A stretch of DNA of 33,142 nt from Anaerolineales bacterium. GTDB lineage: Bacteria; Chloroflexota; Anaerolineae; Anaerolineales; Villigracilaceae. The stretch covers positions 233 to 33,374 of the forward strand of contig JASEHI010000025.1 of NCBI GenBank assembly GCA_030018695.1, in the 5' to 3' direction. Made by a program: the position numbers and the translations under genes. Shown in pieces: positions 23,687 to 30,960 of the stretch. Below the pieces are notes generated by a model. The model searched no databases, was not told where the DNA came from, and saw nothing but the letters and a program-made list of their open reading frames with translations. Within the stretch, counting starts at the first letter, position 1, and every line of letters begins with the position of its first letter.

Positions 23687-23758
23687 AGCGGGTGATGGGA
23701 TTCGAACCCACGATATTTTGCTTGGGAAGCAAACGTTCTACCACTGAACCACACCCGC
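23687..23758 (-). tRNA. tRNA-Gly (anticodon CCC)
   Basis: A 72-base cloverleaf including the discriminator base. The acceptor stem GCGGGTG pairs with CACCCGC; the D arm is GTTC-AGTGGTA-GAAC; the anticodon stem TTTGC/GCAAA closes the loop TTCCCAA with anticodon CCC, which reads GGG; the T arm has the loop TTCGAAT. The discriminator is U, as expected for glycine tRNA. CCA is not encoded. A consensus promoter lies just upstream and a strong terminator downstream, so it is a single-gene transcript. Confidence 0.95.
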
Positions 23759-23769
23759 ATTTCAAGGTG

Positions 23770-23797
23770 ATTATACCAGCCCAATTGATTGTGTCAA
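23770..23797 (-). promoter_or_regulatory. Consensus promoter of tRNA-Gly
   Basis: On the minus strand TTGACA (23797-23792), 16 bases, then TATAAT (23775-23770): both boxes are perfect. The -35 box overlaps the last codons of the chimeric gene that ends at 23794. Confidence 0.85.
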
Positions 23798-24972
23798 GAT
23801 TGGCGATTCAAGAGGCGATTCGTCAACTCAAACAACGCTTCACCGGCCTCGGCCTGGGGATCGGCCTGGCGCAAGGATTGCAATGCCAGAGCGGTCATCT
23901 GATCGGCAGTATCCTGGGTAAAGGCTTGCGCGCCTTCACGCGCCAATTGAGCGGCCAAGGCGGGGACTTCATCAGAACTTATCGGACCTTCAGCCCAGCG
24001 CCGCGCAAACGGGCCTTTTTTCTCCAGACCGTATAACACCGGTAGAGACTTCTTGCCTACCAGCAGGTCGCTCTCGGTGGATTTACCGGTCAAGGCGCTA
24101 TTGCCCCAGATGCCCAGGTAGTCATCCTGCACCTGGAAGGCCAGGCCGAGGTAGTAGCCGAAGCTGCGGTAGGCCGCTTGCGTCGCCTCGTCCACGCCGC
24201 CGAGGACGGCGCCGATTTCCGTACAGCTTGCCAGCAACGCGGCGGTCTTGCCCCTCGAATATCCCTTCACCTGCGTCGCAATGCTTGCTGGAGTATCCAG
24301 GCTGCGATGATCGGGATGAGAAGAAATATTATGCTTTAGGGCATCATGAAACTCCACCTCATATGCAAGCTTCTCGTCGTCTGGCGCATCGTAAGCGCGA
24401 GGGCCCAGTAGTAGTGATGGGGTTTGCTGCGCAATCAAGAGCCGGTCCTGCGCAGCAAGAGTGATGCTTGTGCCCAACTGATACATACTCTCGCGTGTAT
24501 TCGCTGTGAGGATCGTCATCGAACGCCTCCGGTCTACCTCGTCCAAGACTGCGGCGGCTAATTCTCTTTCAAAGTCGGAGAGACTACGATAATGACGGTA
24601 TTGATGAGGCACGTTAACCGGCGTGGCTCCTAACTCACGCTGAGACTTGATCTCATCCAAGAATTGGGCTAGGGGTTCATCACGTCTCTCATTGTCCTTA
24701 AGCAACTTTACTAGTATGACGACGGGCTTCCCCCTTTCTACTGCCTCAGCATACTCCCGACGAATCGAAAGATGATATCGGCGCCATACAATTAGCACAA
24801 ACACGTCGCAAACAGCAATAGGTACGCTCGGTTCAGTCACTCCCAATAATGATTGGTAGTCATGGGACACGAGCGGGTCAAAGTTCAGCTCCTGAAGTAC
24901 GCGCTCAGCGCTCTCGCGTTCATACTCAAGTTCCTCAAGAGAAGCGCTGATATATACCTTTTGCTTTGCCAT
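23794..24972 (-). CDS. Chimeric protein: DUF4062-like front, unknown middle, C-terminal half of a polyprenyl synthetase
   Basis: A 392-residue open frame made of unlike parts. Residues 1-145 resemble DUF4062 (KVYISASLEELEYERESAERVL; YAEAVERGKPVVILVK), a TIR-like nucleotide-fold domain seen at the front of signalling and defence proteins. Residues 155-225 (MYQLGTSITLAAQDRLLIAQQ, TPSLLLGPRAYD) fit no family I can name. From about residue 240 (RGKTAALLASCTEIGAVLGG, FQVQDDYLGIWG with the second Asp-rich motif, DLLVGKKSLPVLYGL) it is the C-terminal half of an isoprenyl diphosphate synthase whose front half is at 26.1-26.6 kb. Composition switches from AT-richer to GC-rich at this point (about 24255). 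The frame is open with an AGAGG site before ATG 24972, but it lacks the first Asp-rich motif and cannot be a working synthase. It probably arose by recombination; misassembly is not excluded. Confidence 0.75.
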   Translation of the reverse strand: MAKQKVYISASLEELEYERESAERVLQELNFDPLVSHDYQSLLGVTEPSVPIAVCDVFVLIVWRRYHLSIRREYAEAVERGKPVVILVKLLKDNERRDEPLAQFLDEIKSQRELGATPVNVPHQYRHYRSLSDFERELAAAVLDEVDRRRSMTILTANTRESMYQLGTSITLAAQDRLLIAQQTPSLLLGPRAYDAPDDEKLAYEVEFHDALKHNISSHPDHRSLDTPASIATQVKGYSRGKTAALLASCTEIGAVLGGVDEATQAAYRSFGYYLGLAFQVQDDYLGIWGNSALTGKSTESDLLVGKKSLPVLYGLEKKGPFARRWAEGPISSDEVPALAAQLAREGAQAFTQDTADQMTALALQSLRQADPQAEAGEALFELTNRLLNRQS

Positions 24973-26210
24973 GCTGATGCCTCTTTCATCGTGCCGTCAT
25001 AATTTCCTATCAACGAGGTAGTAGGCCCATTGCTCCAGCAAATCTCGGCTTCGTGTCCATGGCAATACTTTTAGCTGGTGTAACGCAGAAGTGACATACG
25101 ACCTTGCTAATGCGTGTGTCTCCTCGATACCACCTAGTGTCTGGAGCAAGTGGATTGCCTCGACAACATCCGATTGGCTTGCAGATTTGTTGCCTAATAT
25201 GCTTAGAAGGTGTGCTTTCTGTTTCGCCGAGGCCCGTTTCAGAGCGTAAAAGACAATGGTTGTTCTTTTCCCTTCCCTGAAATCTGAGCCTACAGGCTTC
25301 CCCAATTGGCTTTCGTCGCCCACGACTCCTAGGATGTCATCTTGGAGCTGAAACGCTGTTCCACACCTAGATGCGAATTCCGATATTGCTTTGACCAATG
25401 GGTGGTCATTGCTAGGTACATTGAGTCCAATCATCGCACCAGCAGCTCCGGCAAACCTGTAGAGAACGCCAGTCTTTTTCCATAGCATATCTGCGATGAC
25501 TGCATCGTCCAGAGACTCGAATGACCGATTTGAATACTGAATGTCCAGTGTCTCGCCTTCGATGAGAGTATTCTGTACATCCCAGTATAACATTTGGAGG
25601 ATACTTATTAGGGTTTCTGGTGCAGTAAAACCATTCTTGGCGAGCTCACACATTAGTGCTACTGACCAGGCCTGCTGGGCATCTCCTGTAAGTATTGCCA
25701 GAGATGTTCCGTAGTGTTCTGCTTCGGTGCCTTGTAAACCGAGTTCCTCTTTCGCTCTCTGTGCGAACTGGGCATGCACAGTAGGTAAACCTCTCCGCAT
25801 GCTATCCCGGTCAATGATGTCATCATGGACGAGGGTCCATGTATGATAGACCTCTATTGCCGCAGCTGCAGGTAATCCGTGATCTTCATTTCCACCCACG
25901 GCGCTGCAAGCCAGTAGAAGTACGGCTGGCCTTAATGATTTGCCTCCAGCCCAGATGTAGCTTAGAACTGCCTCTCGTACATGCTCAGGCCGAAAATGCT
26001 CCTCATAACGTCCAGCGCGAAGGAAGTCCGAGACTCGCCTCTTGCGTAAGTCCAATTCGTGGAGAAGTTCCTCGTATCCAGCTTGTGCTCTTTTCATCTT
26101 GCATCCTTTCGTTGTGTCAACCTCTATTTTACACGGATTAGATGAATTGGACTAAGCGATTCGATGTTTTCAGCGCCGGTGGCAAACATGGCGATGCGGA
26201 GTTGTCGCGT
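24256..26210. other. Foreign-looking 2-kb segment splitting a polyprenyl synthetase gene
   Basis: Between the two halves of a host-like polyprenyl synthetase lies DNA of visibly lower GC. In minus-strand order it holds about 27 codons resembling the tail of a type II IPP isomerase, a complete polyprenyl synthetase, and the front of a DUF4062 gene. I see no transposase, terminal repeats or target duplication, so homologous or microhomology recombination fits better than transposition. An AATTTGACG-like stretch at the right junction (about 26216) resembles the host idi 3' end. Confidence 0.6.
24997..26097 (-). CDS. Polyprenyl (geranylgeranyl-type) diphosphate synthase, intact
   Basis: A 366-residue trans-isoprenyl diphosphate synthase that condenses IPP with allylic diphosphates to make C15-C20 or longer chains for lipids, quinones or carotenoids. 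Motifs: AGGKSLRPAVLLLACSAVGG, the first Asp-rich motif in TLVHDDIIDRDSMRRG with the following PTVHAQF, LTGDAQQAWS, the Lys-Thr pair in WKKTGVLYRFAG and the second Asp-rich motif FQLQDDILGVVGDESQLGKPVGSDFREGKRT. All catalytic motifs are intact. The product chain length cannot be read reliably. AAGGATG precedes ATG 26097. The gene lies in the AT-richer insert and is 24 bases upstream of the chimeric DUF4062 gene. It may replace the function of the host gene that the insert broke. Confidence 0.9.
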   Translation of the reverse strand: MKRAQAGYEELLHELDLRKRRVSDFLRAGRYEEHFRPEHVREAVLSYIWAGGKSLRPAVLLLACSAVGGNEDHGLPAAAAIEVYHTWTLVHDDIIDRDSMRRGLPTVHAQFAQRAKEELGLQGTEAEHYGTSLAILTGDAQQAWSVALMCELAKNGFTAPETLISILQMLYWDVQNTLIEGETLDIQYSNRSFESLDDAVIADMLWKKTGVLYRFAGAAGAMIGLNVPSNDHPLVKAISEFASRCGTAFQLQDDILGVVGDESQLGKPVGSDFREGKRTTIVFYALKRASAKQKAHLLSILGNKSASQSDVVEAIHLLQTLGGIEETHALARSYVTSALHQLKVLPWTRSRDLLEQWAYYLVDRKL

Positions 26211-26585
26211 CAAATTCAGGCAGGTATTCTGGAGCACCTGCCCAGCGCGGAAGACTCGGTCGGGTGGGAATTTATCGTTAATGTCATCGTGAACGAGCGA
26301 GAAGTTGTGGATGAGCTCCATGCAGGCCGCGGCGGGTAGCGCAAATTGCCAACTTGCATTGAGCGTAGTCGAAGTGTCCGCTCCACAAGAGGCGGTGGTA
26401 AGTAACAACAGCAGCGGGCGGATGCGCTTGCCAGTCGCCTCCGCACCGGCACCCTCTCCCGTCCAGCCCATGTGATAGGTGAGCATCTCGTGGAAGGGAC
26501 GCGTGGGCGGTTCGTCGAGCCACGCGATTTGGCGTTGGAGTTCGGATTCGATGGAGGGGAGGATGAGTCGAATGAGGTTAGTCAT
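26124..26585 (-). pseudogene. Broken polyprenyl synthetase (N-terminal half) joined to an IPP-isomerase-like tail
   Basis: A 153-residue frame. Residues 1-104 are the front of an isoprenyl diphosphate synthase: GKRIRPLLLLLTTASCG, LPAAACMELIHNFSLVHDDIND with the first Asp-rich motif. The usual 45 or so residues after that motif are missing, and the sequence jumps to FPPDRVFRAGQVLQNTCLNLT, which normally lies further on. From about residue 124 the chain NLTRQLRIAMFATGAENIESL matches the end of type II IPP isomerases (the local idi ends [22 protein letters not shown]). The rest of the synthase, with its second Asp-rich motif, is at 23794-24257. So two events are visible: an internal deletion and a replacement at the 3' side. 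No good ribosome-binding site precedes ATG 26585. Confidence 0.75.
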
Positions 26586-26634
26586 TATTCTGTGTTTGGG
26601 GAAGAAGATTATGAGATTCAACAGTCTGGATGGA

Positions 26635-27018
26635 TTAGTCTGCTCGCGCGGCGATTTCATCCAGCACCGCAAAAATGTTGATGGGTTTTCCTGGTGTCAC
26701 TTCGCCCGTCCTGCCATCATGGATGTGATGCGGGAAGTTATTAAGTTTGGGGAAGTGGTTGGCATTGTCCCAGCGGCGAATCAATTTGTCGTTCTTATCT
26801 GACCAGTGATAACTGTAAGTCACAAGACGAATTTTGTTTTCCGCGCTTTGCTCAATGAATTCCGAAAATTCCAAATTGCTGTCATCCGAGAAGTCAACGC
26901 GGGCGCGCATATATCCATTTTTTGACCTGTCCACGTATTTGATAATTTTGAAGTCAACAACAAAAGAATCGGCCAGGATGCGATCCTTGACCGCTTCAAA
27001 GTATTCCGCGATGTTCAT
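26635..27018 (-). CDS. TumE-family toxin (DUF6516)
   Basis: A 127-residue protein with the traits of TumE-type toxins: MNIAEYFEAVKDRILADSFVVDFKI, then RARVDFSDDSNLEFSEF, the family stretch LVTYSYHWSDKNDKLIRRWDNANHFP and NFPHHIHDG near the end, rich in His/Asp/Trp that may form an active site. Partner of the upstream TumA-like protein; the two overlap by four bases (ATGA), so they are co-translated. The mechanism of this family is not settled, to my knowledge. Composition is lower in GC than the flanking housekeeping genes, in line with horizontal spread. Confidence 0.8.
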   Translation of the reverse strand: MNIAEYFEAVKDRILADSFVVDFKIIKYVDRSKNGYMRARVDFSDDSNLEFSEFIEQSAENKIRLVTYSYHWSDKNDKLIRRWDNANHFPKLNNFPHHIHDGRTGEVTPGKPINIFAVLDEIAARAD

Positions 27019-27347
27019 TTCTGGTTCTCGCTGGTGAGAAATTCGAGCCGCTTTCGCAGATTATTCGCCATTTGTGCCAGCGAAGCCCACTCCACATAGT
27101 CCATGCGGTCGTCAATTTCGCCCGCCTGCCACTGGCGAAAAAAATCGGTTGTGGTCATGTTGTATTGACGCTCAAACTCGCCCAAGTCTTTTTCCGTCGC
27201 GGCAAGATCTTTTTCGAGTTGGTTAACTTCAAGACCTAAAACTATGTTCAATCCGCGGACCGTCGTTTCATTTACTTGTCCATCTTCATAGAGTTTAAAC
27301 AGATTGCCAACTTGTTTTTTTGTGTTGGTTGATGAGTAAATAGTCAT
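27015..27347 (-). CDS. TumA-like antitoxin
   Basis: A 110-residue protein, mostly helical: an N-terminal LFKLYEDGQVNETTVRGLNIVLGLEVNQLEKDLAATEKDLGEFE that forms a coiled coil, and a C-terminal acidic/aromatic part (FFRQWQAGEIDDRMDYVEWASLAQM, then ANNLRKRLEFL). The family assignment comes mainly from its place directly before, and overlapping, the TumE gene, and from its size and helical character. AGAGGTG precedes ATG 27347, and a TATAAT box sits 17 bases before the start. Confidence 0.7.
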   Translation of the reverse strand: MTIYSSTNTKKQVGNLFKLYEDGQVNETTVRGLNIVLGLEVNQLEKDLAATEKDLGEFERQYNMTTTDFFRQWQAGEIDDRMDYVEWASLAQMANNLRKRLEFLTSENQK

Positions 27348-27364
27348 GGTACACCTCTATCTCA

Positions 27365-27370
27365 ATTATA
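27365..27370 (-). promoter_or_regulatory. -10 box of the TumA/TumE operon
   Basis: A perfect TATAAT on the minus strand just after the idi stop, 17 bases before the antitoxin ATG. The -35 region, inside the end of idi, is poor. It suggests the pair has its own promoter as well as possible read-through from idi. Confidence 0.5.
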
Positions 27371-27375
27371 CAACC

Positions 27376-28404
27376 TTACCGTTCCACCAACTTCCCAGCC
27401 TTCAAACCTTCCAACGTGCCAACCCCCGCCGCGAACATCGTCACCTCAATCTGCCTCTTCGTTAAATTCGTTATCTCAACCACATTCTTCGTTGAGATTG
27501 CCGCGACTCTCAGGAATTGCCCCGCCATCCCGCCCAGGGTTGCTCCCAACGCGATGCACTTGACGATGTCCAGCCCATCCTTGAGACCGCCGCTGGCGAA
27601 GATAGTCATTCCGGGCGCAGATTTCTTGACGTTCAAGATGGAGTCCGCGGTGGGGATGCCCCAACCGACAAATGTCGCGGCGAGTTGACGGGTGAATTCG
27701 TCCTCAGCGCGGTGCATTTCGACTTGCGACCAACTTGTCCCGCCCGCGCCGGCAACATCTATTGCTGATACGCCGCAATCGGCCAAAATCTTTGCGGTTC
27801 TTTCCGAAATTCCCCATCCAACCTCTTTCACTATGACCGGCACTTCAATTTTCTTACTTATTTCTTCTATCTTCTTTGCCAAACCAGCAAAATTTGTCTC
27901 CCCACCCGCCTGCACCGCTTCCTGCAATGAATTCAAGTGCAGGATGAGCGCGTCGGCCTGGATCATCTCGACGGCGCGGCGACATTCGTCTATGCCGTAG
28001 CCGTAGTTCAACTGGACTGCACCCAAATTGGCGAAGAGCAGAATGTCCGGCGCAATCTTGCGCACTTGGAAGGTTTTCGCCAGTTCAGGATGTTCGAGTG
28101 CGGCGCGTTGACTGCCGATGCCCATAGCCAGGCCGGTTTCCTGCGCGGCCTCGGCCAAGCGCAGGTTGAGCGTCGCGGCAGCCTCTGTCCCGCCAGTCAT
28201 CGAGGAGATCAGGATCGGCGCGGAGAGGGTTTTTCCGAACAGGCTCAAGGTGGTATTGATCCGCTTAAGATCGAGGTCGGGAAGGGCCTGATGAACGAAG
28301 CGATAGCGCTCGAGACCGGTAGTCAGCCCGGAACGGACATTCTCATCCAAGTTTATCTGGATGTGGTCGGCTTTTCGTTGCGAGATCGGCGTAACTTTCG
28401 GCAT
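27376..28404 (-). CDS. fni: Isopentenyl-diphosphate delta-isomerase, type II (FMN)
   Basis: A 342-residue TIM-barrel flavoenzyme that interconverts IPP and DMAPP, providing the primer for isoprenoid chains. Visible motifs: [14 protein letters not shown] at the start, [49 protein letters not shown] (substrate/metal residues), [25 protein letters not shown] and [20 protein letters not shown] (FMN phosphate site). Length is normal. I place the start at ATG 28404 because the longer version from 28443 would have a TATAAT promoter box inside its coding sequence and its extra residues are not conserved. It heads the minus-strand isoprenoid region. Confidence 0.95.
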   Translation of the reverse strand: MPKVTPISQRKADHIQINLDENVRSGLTTGLERYRFVHQALPDLDLKRINTTLSLFGKTLSAPILISSMTGGTEAAATLNLRLAEAAQETGLAMGIGSQRAALEHPELAKTFQVRKIAPDILLFANLGAVQLNYGYGIDECRRAVEMIQADALILHLNSLQEAVQAGGETNFAGLAKKIEEISKKIEVPVIVKEVGWGISERTAKILADCGVSAIDVAGAGGTSWSQVEMHRAEDEFTRQLAATFVGWGIPTADSILNVKKSAPGMTIFASGGLKDGLDIVKCIALGATLGGMAGQFLRVAAISTKNVVEITNLTKRQIEVTMFAAGVGTLEGLKAGKLVER

Positions 28405-28426
28405 GACGGCGTGTTCCTGTCTTTGA

Positions 28427-28432
28427 ATTATA
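28427..28432 (-). promoter_or_regulatory. -10 box of the IPP isomerase gene
   Basis: TATAAT on the minus strand, 22 bases before ATG 28404. It overlaps the divergent acpP promoter region, so the two genes share about 70 bases of control region. No clear -35 box. Confidence 0.55.
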
Positions 28433-28452
28433 CTGGCATTCATCTCGACGGG

Positions 28453-28480
28453 TTGACATGCCCGCCAGAAAGGTTACAAT
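28453..28480 (+). promoter_or_regulatory. acpP promoter
   Basis: TTGACA (28453-28458), 16 bases, then TACAAT (28475-28480): a strong promoter 31 bases before the acpP ATG. Confidence 0.8.
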
Positions 28481-28511
28481 TAGGCCAGTTCAATCTATTA
28501 AGGAGGAACAA

Positions 28512-28745
28512 ATGGCTGATACTTTTAGTGAGATCAAGGCGCTCATCGTGGATTTGTTGGGCGTGGACGAGAGCAAAGTCACGCTGGAAGCCCATTTCCG
28601 CGAAGACCTGGAGGCCGATTCGCTCGACCTGGTTGAGTTGATCATGGCTTTCGAGGACAAGTTCGGCAGCGAAATATCCGACGAGGATGCCCAGAAGATC
28701 ACCACGGTGGGTGAAGCCGTCAAATATATTGACGGGCACCGCTAA
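28512..28745 (+). CDS. acpP: Acyl carrier protein
   Basis: A 77-residue acidic four-helix protein that carries growing fatty acyl chains on a 4'-phosphopantetheine arm. The attachment serine lies in [19 protein letters not shown], and [11 protein letters not shown] is the family signature. Length and pI-type composition are typical. AGGAGG ends five bases before ATG 28512; an upstream in-frame ATG at 28458 overlaps the promoter and is rejected. It is the only + strand gene in this part of the window and ends in a strong terminator. It is the substrate of FabD (6883). Confidence 0.96.
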   Translation: MADTFSEIKALIVDLLGVDESKVTLEAHFREDLEADSLDLVELIMAFEDKFGSEISDEDAQKITTVGEAVKYIDGHR

Positions 28746-28769
28746 ATTCGTCTAAAATTGGGGGAGGTT

Positions 28770-28808
28770 GCGGGTTTGCGAACGGGTGAATCCCGTTCGC
28801 AAACCCGC
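28770..28808 (+). terminator. Strong hairpin terminator between acpP and sucD
   Basis: GCGGGTTTGCGAACGGG (28770-28786), loop TGAAT, then the exact complement (28792-28808): a 17-bp perfect stem followed by ATTTT. The two flanking genes converge, so it can serve both strands. Confidence 0.85.
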
Positions 28809-28833
28809 ATTTTCCGTCTTGTCGAAGAGCGTT

Positions 28834-28888
28834 GCCCTGAGCTGGCAGGTCGAGCCTGTCGAGACCTTGTCCTGAGCCTGTCGAAGGG
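28834..28888. repeat. CCTGAGCCTGTCGAAGGG-type palindromic repeats
   Basis: Three related short units: a degenerate one at 28834, GGTCGAGCCTGTCGAGACC (28848-28866, a near palindrome) and CCTGAGCCTGTCGAAGGG (28871-28888). The last also occurs in the rpmF leader at 6493-6510. It abuts the sucD stop codon. Confidence 0.65.
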
Positions 28889-29752
28889 TTATTCTAATAG
28901 GGACGGAATTTCTTCAGGATGTTTTGCCACGCGCACGCCGGCGGCTTCCAAGGCCTTGACCTTATCGGTCGCAGTGCCCGCGCCGCCTTCGATGATGGCG
29001 CCGGCGTGGCCCATACGTTTTCCGGGTGGCGCAGTCTGGCCGGCAATAAAGGCGACGACCGGCTTGGTCATTTGCGAAGCGATGAATTGGGCCGCCTTCT
29101 CCTCGTCCGTACCGCCGATTTCGCCGATCATGACCACTTTTTCGGTATGCGGGTCATCTTCGAACATGCCCAACACGTCAATGAAGTTTGTCCCGTTGAT
29201 CGGGTCTCCGCCGATGCCCACGCAGGTGGTGGCGCCCAGCTTGTTTTCCTTGAGTGCGTATAGCACCTCGTAGGTCAGCGTGCCGGAGCGCGAGACGACG
29301 CCCACCTCCCCGGGGATGACGATGTCGCCGGGGATGATGCCGACCTGGGCCTCGCCGGGCGTCAGCAGGCCGGGGCAGTTCGGGCCGATCAGGCGGACCT
29401 GCTTCTGATCCAGGTATTCGCAGACCCGCATCATATCCTGCACCGGTATGCCTTCTGTGATGCAGACGATGAGCGGGAATCCTGCATCCGCGGCTTCGAA
29501 CATGGCGTCGGGGGCGAAGCGAGCCGGGACAAAGATGACGGAGGCATTGGCGCCGGTGGCGTCGAGCGCGGCGCGGCAGGAGTCAAAGACGGGAACTTTG
29601 CCATCCAGCACCCATTCGCCGCCTTTACCGGGGGTCACACCGGCGACGACTTTAGTGCCGTAGGCCAGCATTTGTTGTGTGTGGAAGAGCCCTTCATTAC
29701 CGGTAATACCTTGCACCAAAAGGCGGGTGTTTTTATCAACCAATATACTCAT
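28889..29752 (-). CDS. sucD: Succinyl-CoA ligase, alpha subunit
   Basis: A 287-residue subunit that, with SucC, interconverts succinyl-CoA + ADP/GDP + Pi and succinate + CoA + ATP/GTP in the TCA cycle. The N-terminal CoA-binding Rossmann domain holds [19 protein letters not shown] and [31 protein letters not shown] is the CoA-ligase signature, and the phosphorylated His lies in [21 protein letters not shown]. Length is typical. ATG 29752 is preceded by an AGGAGATTATCC-type site. It lies 32 bases after sucC in the same transcript. Confidence 0.96.
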   Translation of the reverse strand: MSILVDKNTRLLVQGITGNEGLFHTQQMLAYGTKVVAGVTPGKGGEWVLDGKVPVFDSCRAALDATGANASVIFVPARFAPDAMFEAADAGFPLIVCITEGIPVQDMMRVCEYLDQKQVRLIGPNCPGLLTPGEAQVGIIPGDIVIPGEVGVVSRSGTLTYEVLYALKENKLGATTCVGIGGDPINGTNFIDVLGMFEDDPHTEKVVMIGEIGGTDEEKAAQFIASQMTKPVVAFIAGQTAPPGKRMGHAGAIIEGGAGTATDKVKALEAAGVRVAKHPEEIPSLLE

Positions 29753-29784
29753 GGATAATCTCCTCGCAAGGACAGGCCGTTAAA

Positions 29785-30918
29785 TTATGCTTTCGCCGCG
29801 GCGACAGCTTTCTGCGCCGCGTCGGTGAGCGTGTTGGCGGTGATCATCCTGGCCTTGGCCAGCATCTGGCGGCCGGCCTCAGCGTTTGTGCCGACCAAGC
29901 GGACGACCATCGGAATATTCGGCTTGACCTCAGCCAGGGCTGTCAAAATGCCTTTGGCCACCTCGTCGCAGCGGGTAATGCCGCCAAAGATATTGAACAG
30001 GATTACTTTGACATTCTTGTCCGAAAGGATGATGCGCAGCGCGGCAGCGACTTTTTCCGCGCTGGCTCCGCCGCCGATATCCAGGAAGTTGGCCGGTTCG
30101 CCGCCAAACAGATTGACGATGTCCATGGTGGTCATCGCCAGGCCGGCGCCGTTGACCATGCAACCAATCTGGCCGTCCAGCTTGATGAAGGACAGGCCAT
30201 ACTTGCGCGCTTCGGTCTCCGCGACGGCTTCCTCGTCCAGGTCGCGCATCTCGGCCAGGTCTGAGTGGCGGAAGAGGGCGTTATCGTCCACCAGCATCTT
30301 GCCATCCAGGGCAACCAATTGCTTCTCTTTCGTGATGACCAGCGGATTGATTTCTGCCAGCGTGGCATCGTTCTCCGAATAGGCTTTCCATAGCCCGCGG
30401 GCAATCTCGCCGAAAACTTTCCAGTGCTGGCGCGGCAGGTCAATGCCGAGGGCGATGTCGCGCGCCTGGTAATCCCGCAAGCCGAGCAAAGGGTCAATAT
30501 GAATTTTGATGATCTTCTCAGGGGTAGTGCGGGCGACTTCCTCGATCTCCACGCCGCCGGCAGCCGAGGCCATCACGACCGGCCGGCGCGCAGCGCGGTC
30601 ATTGGTGATGCCCAGGTAAATTTCGTGTTGGATGCTGGCAGCCTCGTCCACCAGCACCTTGCGGACGGGCAGACCCTTTATTTCCATGCCCAGGATTTGC
30701 GTTGCGACTTCTTCGGCTTCTTTGGGCGATTTTGCCAGGCGAATGCCGCCGGCCTTGCCGCGGCCGCCGACCAGCACCTGCGATTTAATTACAACGCGAC
30801 CGCCCAGTTCTTCGGCGATTTGTCTCGCCTCGGTAGCGGTCGCTGCGACCTGTCCCTTCGGGATCGGGATGCCATATTTGGCGAAGAGTTGTTTGGATTG
30901 GTATTCGTGCAATTTCAT
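29785..30918 (-). CDS. sucC: Succinyl-CoA ligase, beta subunit
   Basis: A 377-residue subunit with an N-terminal ATP-grasp domain ([42 protein letters not shown] for metal binding) and a C-terminal ligase domain ([47 protein letters not shown]). It provides nucleotide binding and succinate specificity and joins SucD. Length is slightly under the E. coli 388. GGAGATAAAACTGC precedes ATG 30918. It is first gene of the sucC-sucD transcript. Confidence 0.96.
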   Translation of the reverse strand: MKLHEYQSKQLFAKYGIPIPKGQVAATATEARQIAEELGGRVVIKSQVLVGGRGKAGGIRLAKSPKEAEEVATQILGMEIKGLPVRKVLVDEAASIQHEIYLGITNDRAARRPVVMASAAGGVEIEEVARTTPEKIIKIHIDPLLGLRDYQARDIALGIDLPRQHWKVFGEIARGLWKAYSENDATLAEINPLVITKEKQLVALDGKMLVDDNALFRHSDLAEMRDLDEEAVAETEARKYGLSFIKLDGQIGCMVNGAGLAMTTMDIVNLFGGEPANFLDIGGGASAEKVAAALRIILSDKNVKVILFNIFGGITRCDEVAKGILTALAEVKPNIPMVVRLVGTNAEAGRQMLAKARMITANTLTDAAQKAVAAAKA

Positions 30919-30940
30919 GCAGTTTTATCTCCATGCAGCC

Positions 30941-30946
30941 ATTATA
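30941..30946 (-). promoter_or_regulatory. -10 box of sucC-sucD
   Basis: TATAAT on the minus strand 22 bases before the sucC start, in the 42-base gap after the NHL protein gene. No clear -35 box; read-through from upstream is possible. Confidence 0.5.
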
Positions 30947-30960
30947 TCATCTTGCCTGTA

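Noticed and set aside
24256-26210. Transposon or integrative element as the cause of the synthase split
   Set aside because: No transposase or integrase, no inverted ends and no duplicated target are visible; the borders lie inside other genes, which fits recombination better.
28405-28443. Longer N-terminus of the IPP isomerase starting at 28443
   Set aside because: That stretch contains a TATAAT promoter box, and homology starts at [15 protein letters not shown] from 28404.
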